A stretch of DNA of 64,000 nt from Sphingomonas sp. TDK1. GTDB lineage: Bacteria; Pseudomonadota; Alphaproteobacteria; Sphingomonadales; Sphingomonadaceae. Location: positions 89,517 through 153,516 of the forward strand of contig NZ_LXVY01000017.1 in assembly GCF_001650735.1 (NCBI RefSeq). The letters are read 5' to 3'. Position 1 is the stretch's first letter, and every line of letters begins with the position of its first letter. The notes beneath the pieces were generated by a model that made no database searches, was not told the DNA's origin, and saw only the letters and a list, made by a program, of their open reading frames with translations. A program made the translations under genes and the position numbers. This document shows, piece after piece, positions 34,485-44,407 of the stretch.

Positions 34485-36815
34485 ATGCAGGGGAGTCGCG
34501 GATTTTTCCTGTCGAGCGCAGCCGCTTTGGTGGTGCTGCCTGCCATCGGCCTGCTCGCGCCGACGACGGCGATCGCGCAGCAGCGCGGCATCTGGCTGCC
34601 GGCCATGCCGCTGCAGCAAGCGCTGGACAGCATTCGCCAGCAGACCGGGGCGGTCATCGACATCGACCCCGATGCGGTGCGGGACCTCACCTCCAACCCG
34701 GTCGAAGGCGCACACGACGCGATCGCCGCGGTGCGCGAGGCCACCCGCGGGCAGGCCGTCAGCGTCCAGGTGGAGCGCAAGGGCCGTATTATCGTCGCCA
34801 ACGAGATCACGGTGCTCGCGCGGCCCGACGAGGCGGAGCTCAACGTTCTCGTCCGCGGTGACACCAGCTCCAGCCGCACCGGTGAGTCGCTGCGCGACCA
34901 GCCGCGCAATACCCAGGTGATCTCCGCCAAGCTGATCGCCGAACAGCAGGCGCAGAGCCTGCCGGACGCGCTGCGCAATGCCGGCGGCGTGACGGTCAAC
35001 ACCGCCAACGTCCAGAGCGGCACCACCTACACCGTCCGCGGTTTCTCCACCGGCGGCGCGATCAACGGCCTGCCGACCCCGTCGAACAGCAACTTCGCCG
35101 CGGGCAGCACCCAGCCGCTGGCCAATGTCGAGCGGCTGGAAGTGCTGAAGGGCCCCGATGCGATCCTGCTCGGCGGCGACAGCCTGGGCGGCACGGTCAA
35201 CATCGTCACCAAGAAGCCCAGCGCCGAGGAGCGGCTCTACGTGTCGCTGGAGGGCGGCTCCTTCACCTCCGGGCGGGTTTCGATCGACGCGAACAACGCG
35301 ATCACCGCGGACAAGCATCTGAGCGCGCGCATCGTCGCGACGGCGGCGGATGCCAATCACAATTACGGCGGCTATCGCGGCAATGGCGATTACCTGTTCG
35401 CCCCGTCGCTGCGCTTCAAGAACGCGCATACCGACATCATCGCCGGCATCACCCTGGGCAACCAGGTCATGGGCATGTCGCCCTATACGATCTTCAATCC
35501 CCAGACGAACAAGCCCTATCCGGTCGATCGCCGCAAGCCGATCCTGGGCGACAAGAACCAGTTCATCCAGATCAAGCCGAGCACCTATGACCTGCAGGCC
35601 AAGCAGGAAGTCGCCTCCTGGCTGACCGTCTCGGCGCATTACCAGCATCAGGACACGACGCTGCTGCTGCGCCAGTTTTCGCCCTTCGTGGTGCTGGACC
35701 CCACCGGCCTGCTACTCGTTTCCACCAGCGGCGTGAGGCAGCGCAGCAAGAACGATGCGATCGACGGCTATGTCCGCATCAAGGTGAAGACCGGCCCGAT
35801 CGAACATAAGCTCATCGTCGGCGGCATGTATTACAAATATGCGGTCGCTGCCGATCAGGCGTCCGACGGCCGGATGTTCCCCTATAATTTCATCACCAAG
35901 AGCGGCCCGCCGCTGGCGCTGCCGACCAATTACGCACCCTCCTTCACCGTGTCGGGCAAGCAGAAGAGCTATTACGCCCAATATCTGGCCAAGGTGTGGA
36001 AGCTGGCGCTGATGGCGAGTGTTCGCAAGACCGATGCCGATGCGATTTCACAGGTGGTGGGGCGGCCAACGCTCACCACGCATTCGAACGGCGCGACCAC
36101 GCCCAGCTTCGGTGCGGTGCTGGACATCACCCCGAACCTGTCGGCCTATGGCTCGCTCGCCTATGGCTTCATCCCGAGCTTCCAGACCGATTATACCCGG
36201 GTGACCCTCCTGCCGGATACGCGCACGCGCAATGCGGAAGGTGGCATCAAGCTCGACCTGTTCCACAAGAGCGTGCTGGTCAATGCGTCCTATTTCAACC
36301 TGCGCCAGAGCAATGTCCGCGTTGCCGATCCGGTGCATCGCGGCTTCCAGATCGCGCTGCCCGGCCAGGTGGGCAAGGGGATCGACCTCAGTGTGTCGGG
36401 CGAGCCGCTGAAGGGCTGGCTGCTGAGCGGCAGCTTCACCCGTACCGAGTATAGCTATCTCGTCCCCAATCCCAAGGGCGGCGCTGTCGGCACCGTCGTC
36501 AATCTGGTGCCGCGCGACCAGTACAGCCTCTATACTTCCTATCGCCACCGCGTCGCGGACCAGGTGACGGCGGGGCTGGGCGCGGGCGTCTATGGCCGAT
36601 CGAGCGCTGCGGTCGACAATCTCGGCAAGGTGTGGATCGGGCCGAACAACCAGGTCGACCTCAACACCTTCCTCACGGTCGGCAAGCTCGACGTCAATTT
36701 CGGCGTGCGCAACGTGTTCGATCGCGTGAACCAGGGCGTCACGATCGCCACCAACTATGTCCCGCTCAGCGAGCCGCGCACCTGGCGCCTGACGCTCGGC
36801 TATCGTTTCCGTTGA
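34485..36815 (+). CDS. TonB-dependent receptor with STN domain
   Basis: A 776-residue outer-membrane receptor of the ferric-siderophore type. After the signal peptide (ending TTAIAQ) a secretin/TonB N-terminal (STN) domain is present (LPAMPLQQALDSIRQQTGAV). The plug follows (LPDALRNAGGVTVNTANVQS, then VERLEVLKGPDAILLG and GGTVNIVTKKP). The 22-strand barrel ends in an aromatic-hydrophobic strand TLGYRFR. STN domains usually signal to a FecR/FecI pair, yet no sigma or anti-sigma gene is nearby. As first gene of the peptide operon it probably imports the operon's substrate across the outer membrane. The next gene starts 16 bases later. Confidence 0.9.
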   Translation: MQGSRGFFLSSAAALVVLPAIGLLAPTTAIAQQRGIWLPAMPLQQALDSIRQQTGAVIDIDPDAVRDLTSNPVEGAHDAIAAVREATRGQAVSVQVERKGRIIVANEITVLARPDEAELNVLVRGDTSSSRTGESLRDQPRNTQVISAKLIAEQQAQSLPDALRNAGGVTVNTANVQSGTTYTVRGFSTGGAINGLPTPSNSNFAAGSTQPLANVERLEVLKGPDAILLGGDSLGGTVNIVTKKPSAEERLYVSLEGGSFTSGRVSIDANNAITADKHLSARIVATAADANHNYGGYRGNGDYLFAPSLRFKNAHTDIIAGITLGNQVMGMSPYTIFNPQTNKPYPVDRRKPILGDKNQFIQIKPSTYDLQAKQEVASWLTVSAHYQHQDTTLLLRQFSPFVVLDPTGLLLVSTSGVRQRSKNDAIDGYVRIKVKTGPIEHKLIVGGMYYKYAVAADQASDGRMFPYNFITKSGPPLALPTNYAPSFTVSGKQKSYYAQYLAKVWKLALMASVRKTDADAISQVVGRPTLTTHSNGATTPSFGAVLDITPNLSAYGSLAYGFIPSFQTDYTRVTLLPDTRTRNAEGGIKLDLFHKSVLVNASYFNLRQSNVRVADPVHRGFQIALPGQVGKGIDLSVSGEPLKGWLLSGSFTRTEYSYLVPNPKGGAVGTVVNLVPRDQYSLYTSYRHRVADQVTAGLGAGVYGRSSAAVDNLGKVWIGPNNQVDLNTFLTVGKLDVNFGVRNVFDRVNQGVTIATNYVPLSEPRTWRLTLGYRFR

Positions 36816-36831
36816 AGAAGGTCCGTTGACC

Positions 36832-38619
36832 ATGCCGTCCCAGCCCGCTCCCTCCGATACCCCCCGTCGCCTGACGGGGGGTATCTCCTCCCCGCCGAGC
36901 GCCGGGCGCTGGCGGCACGCATGGCATTTCTACACCAGCTACTGGACCTCGAAGCATTGGAAGGCGGCCTGGGCGTTGCTGCTCGTCCAGATCGCCTTCC
37001 AGTTCAGTGGGGTCTATGTCTTCCTGCTGGCCAATCGCTGGCAGCAGAACTTCTTCAACAGCGTCGAGCAGCGGCAAGTCTCCGCTTTTGCGGGATATAT
37101 GCTGGCGTTTCTCGGCATCCTGGCGCTGCAGATGGTGCTGGTGGTCGTCGAGCCGGCGATGCGGCGGCTGCTGTGCCTGAACTGGCGCGTGTATCTGACC
37201 GAGACATATGTCGATCGCTGGCTGTCGCGGAATCGCTATGCCGAGATCGAGCGGCTGCGGATGATCGACAATCCCGATCAGCGCATTGCCGATGACATCC
37301 GCTTCATCACCGATCCCGAGGTGGGATCGATGGGCATCTTCTTGAGCGCCATCGACGCCGTGGTTGGCGTCTGGGTGATCGTTCGCATCCTGTTGGAAAC
37401 CGCGCCGCCGCTCTACCTCGCCGCGTTTGGCATGTCGGTGTCGATCCCTGGCAGCACTGTCTGGTACGCGGTCGCCTATGAACTGGTCGGCGGCGTCGCC
37501 ATCGTGCTGCTCGGCCGGCCCTATATCCGCGCGATGGTCCGGTGGCAGCATCGCGAGGCTGATTTCCGCTCCAACCTTGTCCATGTCCGCCGCAACGGGG
37601 CGCAGATCGGGCTTGCCGACGCAGTGCCAATCGAGCGCGCGTCGCTGCGTGGCCATATCGCCGATATCCGGCGGAGGTGGCGGTCGGTCATCCTGTCGCT
37701 CATCGGCCTCAATACGGTCAACGGCCTTCATGATCGCCTTGTCGGGATCGTTCCGCTGTTCGTTCTCGTCCCCCGTTATTTTGCCGGTGCGATCACCTTC
37801 GGCCAGGTGATGGGCGCGCGCGACGCATTCCAGAATCTTACCCCCCGGCTCGGCTTCTTCGTGCAGGCCTATCCGCGGATCGCGACCCAGATCTCGTACG
37901 TTGTGCGTATCCGCGCGCTGGATCAGGCGATCGATTATGAGCGGCCGGCGGGGATCACCACCAGCACGGCGGCGCCCGCCGTTGTCGCGCTCGCCACCTC
38001 GGGCCTGCTGCTGCGGCGCCCGCATGGCGAGCCGCTGGTCGAGGTCGGCGACTGGCAGGTACGCCCCGGCGAACGCTGGGTGATCCGCGGGCCCTCGGGC
38101 GCGGGCAAGAGCACGCTGCTCCGCGCGCTTGCCGGGCTGTGGCCAGACGGCGACGGGCAGGTCGCACTCGCCGATCGCACCAGCGCGATGTTCGTGCCGC
38201 AGCGGCTGTACCTGCCGATGGGATCGCTCAAGGCGGCGATCTGCTTCCCCGACCCGGCGGACACGTATGAAGACGGCGAAATCTTCGCGTTGCTCGACCA
38301 GGTCCATCTTGCCCATCTCGGGGACGATCTGCACGCCGAGCGCCTGTGGCAGGAGGAACTGTCACCGGGCGAACAGCAGCGCATCGCGCTGGCCCGTATC
38401 CTGCTCCAGCGGCCGTCGCTGCTGATCCTCGACGAAGCGACCAGCGCGCTGGACCCGGCCAATACCGAGCATTTCCACGAACAGCTCCACCGGTATCTGC
38501 CCGACGTGACGCTGATCAGCGTGGTGCATGACGAGCGGCTCCACCGCTATCACGACCATGCGCTGGTGATCGATAACGGCCGCGCCACCACCGGCCCGAT
38601 CGAAGGGCGCGTATCATGA
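36832..38619 (+). CDS. SbmA/BacA/YddA-like ABC transporter (fused membrane and ATPase domains)
   Basis: A 595-residue half-transporter. The N-terminal ABC_membrane_2 domain has about six helices (e.g. AAWALLLVQIAFQFSGVYVF) and the typical TETYVDRWLSRNRYAEIE. The C-terminal ATPase shows Walker A GPSGAGKST, signature ELSPGEQQR and Walker B LLILDEATSALD. This is the YddA/Rv1819c/BacA-related class; characterised relatives take up peptides, bleomycin or cobalamin. Direction cannot be fixed from sequence, but the neighbouring TonB receptor and peptidases favour peptide import. ATG at 36832 is used (TTG at 36826 possible). The stop overlaps the next start (ATGA). Confidence 0.88.
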   Translation: MPSQPAPSDTPRRLTGGISSPPSAGRWRHAWHFYTSYWTSKHWKAAWALLLVQIAFQFSGVYVFLLANRWQQNFFNSVEQRQVSAFAGYMLAFLGILALQMVLVVVEPAMRRLLCLNWRVYLTETYVDRWLSRNRYAEIERLRMIDNPDQRIADDIRFITDPEVGSMGIFLSAIDAVVGVWVIVRILLETAPPLYLAAFGMSVSIPGSTVWYAVAYELVGGVAIVLLGRPYIRAMVRWQHREADFRSNLVHVRRNGAQIGLADAVPIERASLRGHIADIRRRWRSVILSLIGLNTVNGLHDRLVGIVPLFVLVPRYFAGAITFGQVMGARDAFQNLTPRLGFFVQAYPRIATQISYVVRIRALDQAIDYERPAGITTSTAAPAVVALATSGLLLRRPHGEPLVEVGDWQVRPGERWVIRGPSGAGKSTLLRALAGLWPDGDGQVALADRTSAMFVPQRLYLPMGSLKAAICFPDPADTYEDGEIFALLDQVHLAHLGDDLHAERLWQEELSPGEQQRIALARILLQRPSLLILDEATSALDPANTEHFHEQLHRYLPDVTLISVVHDERLHRYHDHALVIDNGRATTGPIEGRVS

Positions 38620-39968
38620 GCCTGCTCACCACCGATGCCGTGCAGATGCGCGCCGTCGCCGCGGCCGCTGTCGATACCGCTCGCCGGCTGGGCGCCGAGC
38701 ATGCGGTCGTCTCCGCCCGCGCCACCGCCGCCGTGCAGGTAACGGCACGCCAGGGCGCCATCGATACCGCGCTGCGTGACGCCCGCCAGTCGCTGACCCT
38801 GCGGCTGTATCGCGGCGCCCGGGTCGGAGTCGCGACGACCGCCGCGCTCGATCCGGACTCGGTGCGCCGCGCCGCGGAGGAAGCGCTCGCGCTGGCCGCG
38901 CTGATGCCGGAAGATCCCGATGGGCTGCCGGCATCGCTGGCCGACATGGCGACCGAAGTGCCGCTGCCGTTGCTCAATGCGCCATCCCGGCGCGATCCGG
39001 GCGCGCTGCGGGCCTTGGCCCTGAAAGGCGACGCGGCGATCCGCGCGGCGACGGTGCCCGCCGGCGTCACGGTGGAAACCGTCGCGATGGGCGTCTCGAC
39101 CAGCGAAAGCGTCGCGGCGCTGGCGACCAGCGCCGGCTTCTGCCGTACCCAGGAATTCTCCAACCAGAGCGCCTGGGCGGTCGCGCTGGCGCGCGACGCG
39201 AACGGGGCGGGCAACGAATTCGCCGACAGCCACGATCGGCGCTTCGAGAATCTGGTCCCGGTCGAGACGCTGGCGGCGCGTGCCGCGGCGCGGGCGGCCC
39301 GGCAGATGGGTGCCCGCGCGGTGGCGAGCCATCGCGGCCCGGTGCTGCTCGAACCCCGCATCGCGGCGGCGTTGCTCGGCGACCTGATCACCGCGCTGAC
39401 CGGTAGCGCCCAGGACCAGAAGCGGACCTTTCTCCCCGGGGCGCTCGGCATGGTGGTTGCCGCCGAGCATCTGGAACTGCACGAGGATCCGCACGAGCCC
39501 TTCGGCCTGGCGAGCGGCGCCTTCGACAGCGAGGGCGTGGCGGGGCAGCGCCGGGCGATCCTGCACGATGGGCTCGCGCTCGGCTATTTCCTTGGGACGC
39601 GGTCCGCGCGGCGGCTGGGGATGGTGTCGACCGGCAATGCCGACGGGCCGTGGAACCTGCGGCTCGGCAGCCGCCTGCCGGGCGTCGATTTCGACGGGCT
39701 CTGCCAACAGATGGGGCAGGGGCTGGTAATCACCCGGATGATGGGCGGCGCGACCGATCCGGTGACCGGCAACTGGACGCAGGCGGTCTCCGGCCTCTGG
39801 GTCGAGAGCGGGGTGCCGGTGCATGCGGTGACCGACGTGACCGTCGGCGGCAATCTTCGCGACATGTGGAAGGCGGTCCTGGCGGTCGGCACCGATGTGG
39901 AGCGCAACGGCGCGATCCGCACCGGCTCGCTGCTGATCGATGGCCTGCAGATCGGAGGCGCGGCATGA
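38616..39968 (+). CDS. pmbA: TldE/PmbA-type subunit of the TldD-TldE protease
   Basis: A 450-residue member of the TldD/PmbA family. It lacks the HExxxH metal motif of TldD but has the family blocks DARQSLTLRLYRGARVGVAT, FLPGALGMVVAAEHLELHED, FDSEGVAGQRRAILHDGLAL and GGATDPVTGNWTQAVSGLWVE. In E. coli the TldD-TldE heterodimer finishes microcin B17 processing and degrades unfolded peptides such as CcdA; TldE is the non-metal partner. Here the two subunits are adjacent and both starts overlap upstream stops, so they should be made in step. Cytoplasmic location is inferred from the absence of a signal. Confidence 0.88.
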   Translation: MSLLTTDAVQMRAVAAAAVDTARRLGAEHAVVSARATAAVQVTARQGAIDTALRDARQSLTLRLYRGARVGVATTAALDPDSVRRAAEEALALAALMPEDPDGLPASLADMATEVPLPLLNAPSRRDPGALRALALKGDAAIRAATVPAGVTVETVAMGVSTSESVAALATSAGFCRTQEFSNQSAWAVALARDANGAGNEFADSHDRRFENLVPVETLAARAAARAARQMGARAVASHRGPVLLEPRIAAALLGDLITALTGSAQDQKRTFLPGALGMVVAAEHLELHEDPHEPFGLASGAFDSEGVAGQRRAILHDGLALGYFLGTRSARRLGMVSTGNADGPWNLRLGSRLPGVDFDGLCQQMGQGLVITRMMGGATDPVTGNWTQAVSGLWVESGVPVHAVTDVTVGGNLRDMWKAVLAVGTDVERNGAIRTGSLLIDGLQIGGAA

Positions 39969-41413
39969 CGACGCCCTTTAATTTCGAAGCGGTTGCGGCG
40001 CGGATCTTCACGCCTTCGGACCTCGACCCCACCGATCTCTCGCGGACCCTGGGCGCGCTGGCGATGGGCGGGATCGACCTGGCCGATCTCTTCTTCGAAT
40101 CGAAGCGCTCGCGCAGCTTCCGGCTCGAAAACGGCCGGGTCGCGGGTGGATCGTTCCAGATCGACCAGGGCGTCGGGGCCCGCGTCGCGCGCGGCGGGCA
40201 GGTGGCGTTCGCCCATTCCGCCGATATGCGCCCGGCGGCGCTGGCGACGCTGGCGGAGGCGGTGCGCGGTCTCGACGGCGGGTCCGGCGGCGAGGCGCGG
40301 GTACCGCTGGCCGCCCGCGCGCCCGACCATGCGCTCTATCCGCCGATCGATCTCGACGCGGCAGGCGATGCTGCCACCTGGATCGCGCTGCTCGGCACGA
40401 TCGACGCGAAGGCGCGGGCGGCGGACCCGCGGGTCGTGCAGGTCAGCGCTTTCGTCCGCGTGGTCGACCAGGCGATCCTCGTCGCCGATCTCGACGGGCG
40501 GTTCGCCAGCGACCTTCGCCCGATGGTGCAGCTCTTCGTCGACGTCGTCGCCGAGTCCGGCGGACGCCGCGCGCGCGGCCAGGGCGGGCTCGGCGGACGG
40601 CACGGCGCAGCGGAACTGCTCGGCGACCGGCTCGATGCGATGCTCGCCAAGGCAGTGACGATGGCGGTGACCAATCTGGACGCCCGCCCCGCGCCCACCG
40701 GTACCATGCCGGTGGTGCTGGGGCCGGGCTATCCCGGCGTGCTGTTCCACGAAGCGATCGGGCACGGCCTGGAAGCCGATCACCATCGCAAGAAACTCTC
40801 CGTGTTCGACGGCAAGATGGGCGAGCGGATCGCCGCGCCGGGCGTCACGGTGGTCGATGACGGCAGCCTTCCCGGACGAATCGGCTCGCTCGGCGTCGAC
40901 GACGAAGGTGTACCCGGCGCGCGCACGACGCTGATCGAAGACGGCTTCCTGACCGGGCTGCTGCAGGACCGGCTGAACGCCGGGCTGATGAACGGCCTGC
41001 CGACCGGCAATGGTCGCCGCCAATCCTATGCCCATCTGCCGATGCCGCGGATGACCAACACCTTCCTGGTCGCCGGGCAGGATGATCCGGCCGACATCGT
41101 CGCCTCGGTGCGGGACGGGATTTATGCCACCGCCTTTGGCGGCGGGCGGGTCGACATCGTCACGGGCAGGTTCAACTTCAGCACTACCCAGGCATGGCGG
41201 ATCGAGAATGGCCGCATCACCGCGCCGGTCGAAGGTGCGACGCTGATCGGTGTCGGCCATGAGGCGCTGCGGCACATCTCCAGGATCGGCAACGACCTGG
41301 CGCTCGACGACGGCGTCGCCAGCTGCAGCAAGCAGGGCCAGAATCTCGACGTCGGCGTGGGCCAGCCGACCATCCGCATCGACCAGATGATGGTCGGCGG
41401 CGGCACCGCATGA
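39965..41413 (+). CDS. tldD: TldD metallopeptidase subunit
   Basis: A 482-residue catalytic subunit of the TldD-TldE protease. The zinc site HExxxH is in LFHEAIGHGLEADHH (residues ~259-265), and the family C-terminal pattern is present (SYAHLPMPRMTNTFLVAGQD, then GVGQPTIRIDQMMVGGGTA). The substrate enters an internal cavity as an extended peptide, so modified or unfolded short peptides are expected. The start ATG at 39965 overlaps the PmbA stop by four bases; earlier in-frame codons lie within pmbA. It is followed, again with ATGA overlap, by a thioredoxin gene. Confidence 0.92.
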   Translation: MTTPFNFEAVAARIFTPSDLDPTDLSRTLGALAMGGIDLADLFFESKRSRSFRLENGRVAGGSFQIDQGVGARVARGGQVAFAHSADMRPAALATLAEAVRGLDGGSGGEARVPLAARAPDHALYPPIDLDAAGDAATWIALLGTIDAKARAADPRVVQVSAFVRVVDQAILVADLDGRFASDLRPMVQLFVDVVAESGGRRARGQGGLGGRHGAAELLGDRLDAMLAKAVTMAVTNLDARPAPTGTMPVVLGPGYPGVLFHEAIGHGLEADHHRKKLSVFDGKMGERIAAPGVTVVDDGSLPGRIGSLGVDDEGVPGARTTLIEDGFLTGLLQDRLNAGLMNGLPTGNGRRQSYAHLPMPRMTNTFLVAGQDDPADIVASVRDGIYATAFGGGRVDIVTGRFNFSTTQAWRIENGRITAPVEGATLIGVGHEALRHISRIGNDLALDDGVASCSKQGQNLDVGVGQPTIRIDQMMVGGGTA

Positions 41414-41796
41414 CCCTTCCCCCCCCTCTCCAAGTGAAAGACGTTGCTGTGAGCAATTCCCTGATCCTGATCCAAGGCGACGACCTCGCGCCTCTCGATG
41501 CGGCGGCCGGCGAACGGGTGCAGATGCTGGTGTTCAGCGCGACCTGGTGCGGCCCCTGCAAGGCGATGGCCCCGGTGGTGGAGGACATCGCCGCCGCCTA
41601 TGCCGCCGAGGTCGCCGTGGCAAAGATCGACATCGAACAGTCGCCCGAAATCGCGAAGGCGTTCGACGTGCGCGGCGTGCCGACGCTGATCGTCCGCCGC
41701 GGCGAGACGATCGATCGGCATGTCGGCGCGCTGACTCGCACCCGCCTGGCGATGATGCTGGATGCCGCCCTGGAAGACGGAAACCGGCCGGCATGA
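41410..41796 (+). CDS. thioredoxin
   Basis: A 128-residue thioredoxin with the canonical active site SATWCGPCKAMAP and the cis-Pro segment VRGVPTLIVRRG. No signal peptide is visible, so it acts in the cytoplasm. It would reduce disulfides or sulfenylated Cys on proteins or peptides. Its ATG overlaps the TldD stop and its own stop overlaps the next gene. In this operon the likely job is reducing the imported peptide or keeping the peptidases active; this is an inference from position. Confidence 0.9.
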   Translation: MTLPPPLQVKDVAVSNSLILIQGDDLAPLDAAAGERVQMLVFSATWCGPCKAMAPVVEDIAAAYAAEVAVAKIDIEQSPEIAKAFDVRGVPTLIVRRGETIDRHVGALTRTRLAMMLDAALEDGNRPA

Positions 41797-42383
41797 CCAG
41801 CCACGCAATGGCCGCGCTGCTGCCGGCGGTGAAACTGGATGCATCGACACCGGTCGGCGACGATGCCGATGTGGCGCTGCTGGCCTGGATGCTGGAGGCG
41901 ACCCGCCCTTGGCCCGCGCAGGCCGAGGCGACGCTCCAGGCGCTGCTCGATGCACATCGCGGCGGGCAGGCCGATCCCGCCGCCTGGCGCGGCCTGCGTC
42001 GGGCGGCGGTGACACTGGGCGACGAGGGCGATCCGCACCTGACGGCGCTGGGTCGGGTTGCCGAGGCGGCCGCTTGGCCGCTGGGGAACTCCGCCTCCGC
42101 GCTGGTCGAGCTGCTGCGCGCCATCTGCCAGCTGCGCGCCTTCCAGGCGTCGCGCGCGAGCGGGTGGACGACGCGGGATCAGGAAGAGGCCGAGACCATC
42201 CTCAACGGCATCGCCGACGGCGACGGCACGCGGGTTCCCGAACGGCACGAAATCCCGGGCCTGTTCCAGGTCAGCCATCCCGCGCTGGCGAAACGCTTCG
42301 TCGCGCAGCTCGAGGCGTCGAACCAGGCCTACCGCCAGTTTTCGGCCGATGTCGCCGCGTGGATCAAGGGAACCTTGTCATGA
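41793..42383 (+). CDS. unknown 196-aa operon protein
   Basis: A 196-residue, mostly helical, soluble protein with no recognised domain. Features include an acidic N-terminal stretch (STPVGDDADVALLAWMLEA), Trp-containing helices (AWRGLRRAAVTLGDEG) and a C-terminal helix pair (FVAQLEASNQAYRQFSADVA). No signal, membrane segment, Cys cluster or precursor-like core peptide is seen. It is locked between thioredoxin and the M3 peptidase by ATGA overlaps on both sides, so it must be made with them; an accessory or adaptor role is plausible but unproven. Confidence 0.75.
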   Translation: MTSHAMAALLPAVKLDASTPVGDDADVALLAWMLEATRPWPAQAEATLQALLDAHRGGQADPAAWRGLRRAAVTLGDEGDPHLTALGRVAEAAAWPLGNSASALVELLRAICQLRAFQASRASGWTTRDQEEAETILNGIADGDGTRVPERHEIPGLFQVSHPALAKRFVAQLEASNQAYRQFSADVAAWIKGTLS

Positions 42384-44407
42384 CGCTCGCCGCACTGACT
42401 CGTCCGACCGAATTGCCGCCCTTCGATGCGCTGACGCCCGAGGTGATCCTGCCCACGCTGGACCGCGTCATCGCCGATCAGGACATGGTGGTCGCGCTGC
42501 TGCTGCGCACCAAGCCGACGACGTTCGAAGGCCTGTGGATGCCGTTGGAGCGCGCCGACAGCGCTATCCGGGCGCTCTGGTCGGCGGTGTCGCACCTGAA
42601 CAGTGTCGCGGACAGCCCGGCGCTGCGGCCGGTCTATGCCGAGGGCATGCGGCGGCTGGTGGAGTCGGAGACCCGCCTGTACCAGAACCGACCTCTGTAC
42701 GATCTGCTGGTCGCGCTATCCGCGACGCCGGCCTTCGCCGCGCTGCCCCGGGCCGATCGTGTGGCAGTGGAGCGCGCGATCCGCGATTTCACCCTGGGCG
42801 GCGTGGCGCTCGAACCGGCGGCGCGGCAACGCTATGGCGAGATCGCGCTCGAGCTGTCGCAACTGGCGACCGAGTTCGGCAGTGCGGTGCTCGACGCCAC
42901 CGATCACTGGTCCGAGCATGTTACGGATCCGCGCCTGCTCGCTGGGCTGTCCAAGGCGGATCGCGCGATGTTCGCGGCCGCGGCCGAAGCGAAAGGCTTG
43001 GACGGATGGCTGGTGACCCTGCACTTTCCCAGCATCCGCGCCATCCTGACGTTCGCCGAGAATCGTGACCTGCGCGCCCGCGTCTATCGGGCGTCGGGCA
43101 CGCGCGCCTCGGACCAGGGGCCGGATGCCGGCCGGTTCGACAACGGCCCGCGCATCGCGCGGATCCTGGCGCTGCGGCACGAAAGCGCGCGGCTGCTCGG
43201 TTTTGCCGATCCCGTCGCCGCGTCGCTCGCCACCAAGATGGCACCCGATGCGGGGAGCGTGCTCGACTTCCTCCGCGAATTGGCAGAGCGCGCCCGGCCG
43301 ATCGCCGAACGCGAACTCGACACGCTGCGCGCCTTCGCCGCCACCGAGCTCGGCATCGACGATCTCCAGCCCTGGGACATCGACTATGCGGGCGAGCAGC
43401 TGCGCGTATCGCGCTATGCGCTCGACGAGCAGGCGGTACGCGCCTATTTCCCGATCGACTGCGTGCTCCAGGGCTGGAGGGCGCTGCTCGAGCGCTTGTT
43501 CGGCATCCGCCTCACGGCGCGGGACGACATCGCGCTCTGGCATCCGGACGCCGCTTATTACGATGTCGAGGACGAGGCCGGCACGGTGTTCGCGGGGCTC
43601 TATCTCGATCTCCATGCGCGCGCGGGCAAGCGGGGCGGAGCGTGGATGTCCGATGCGCGCCCCCGGCTGCGGGATGGCGACGAGGTCGCGATGCCGGTCG
43701 CCTATCTGGTCTGCAATTTCGCGCCCCGCGGCGGCGACGTGCCGCCGCTGCTCGCGCATGGCGACGTGCTCACGTTGCTGCACGAGACCGGCCACTGCCT
43801 GCACCATCTCTGCACGCAGGTCGATCGCCCGAACATCGGCGGGGTCAACGGTTTCGAATGGGACGCGGTCGAGCTGCCCAGCCAGTTGATGGAGGATTTC
43901 GGCTGGGATCGCGCGGTGCTGGCCAGCATGTCCGGCCATTACCAGAGCTTCGCGCCGCTGCCCCAGGCGTTGTTCGACAAGCTGCTGGCGGCGCGCCGTT
44001 TCCAGTCCGGCCTGTCGATCGTCCGCCAGATCGAGTTCGCGCTGTTCGATCTGGTGCTCCATCTCGGAACGCTGGGTAGCGACCCGATGGAGGTGCTCGA
44101 GATCGTGCGCGAGGAAGTGGCGGTGGTCCGCCCGCCCGAATGGCACCGTTTTCCGCACGCCTTCAGCCATATCTTCGCGGGCGGCTATGCCGCCGGTTAT
44201 TACAGCTATCTCTGGGCGGAGGTGCTTGCGGCCGACGGCTTCCAGCGATTCGTCGCCGCCGGCGGAATCGACCGGACAATCGGCGACCAGTTCCGCGCCC
44301 AGGTGCTGGCACATGGCGCCAGCCGCCCCGCGGCGGAGAGCTTCCGCGCCTTTCGCGGGCGCGACCCGGAGATCGAGGCGCTGCTGATGCGTCGCGGGCT
44401 GGCTTGA
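42380..44407 (+). CDS. M3 family oligopeptidase (Dcp/OpdA-like)
   Basis: A 675-residue zinc metallopeptidase of family M3 (thimet oligopeptidase/dipeptidyl carboxypeptidase), which cuts short peptides in the cytoplasm. The catalytic motif is [12 protein letters not shown] (HExxH), with the distal Glu in [20 protein letters not shown] and the substrate-binding C-terminal segment [20 protein letters not shown]. Length fits the family. There is no signal peptide. It starts with an ATGA overlap and its stop overlaps the dioxygenase start (TGATG). It is the natural downstream step after TldD-TldE in dismantling a peptide. Confidence 0.9.
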   Translation: MTLAALTRPTELPPFDALTPEVILPTLDRVIADQDMVVALLLRTKPTTFEGLWMPLERADSAIRALWSAVSHLNSVADSPALRPVYAEGMRRLVESETRLYQNRPLYDLLVALSATPAFAALPRADRVAVERAIRDFTLGGVALEPAARQRYGEIALELSQLATEFGSAVLDATDHWSEHVTDPRLLAGLSKADRAMFAAAAEAKGLDGWLVTLHFPSIRAILTFAENRDLRARVYRASGTRASDQGPDAGRFDNGPRIARILALRHESARLLGFADPVAASLATKMAPDAGSVLDFLRELAERARPIAERELDTLRAFAATELGIDDLQPWDIDYAGEQLRVSRYALDEQAVRAYFPIDCVLQGWRALLERLFGIRLTARDDIALWHPDAAYYDVEDEAGTVFAGLYLDLHARAGKRGGAWMSDARPRLRDGDEVAMPVAYLVCNFAPRGGDVPPLLAHGDVLTLLHETGHCLHHLCTQVDRPNIGGVNGFEWDAVELPSQLMEDFGWDRAVLASMSGHYQSFAPLPQALFDKLLAARRFQSGLSIVRQIEFALFDLVLHLGTLGSDPMEVLEIVREEVAVVRPPEWHRFPHAFSHIFAGGYAAGYYSYLWAEVLAADGFQRFVAAGGIDRTIGDQFRAQVLAHGASRPAAESFRAFRGRDPEIEALLMRRGLA

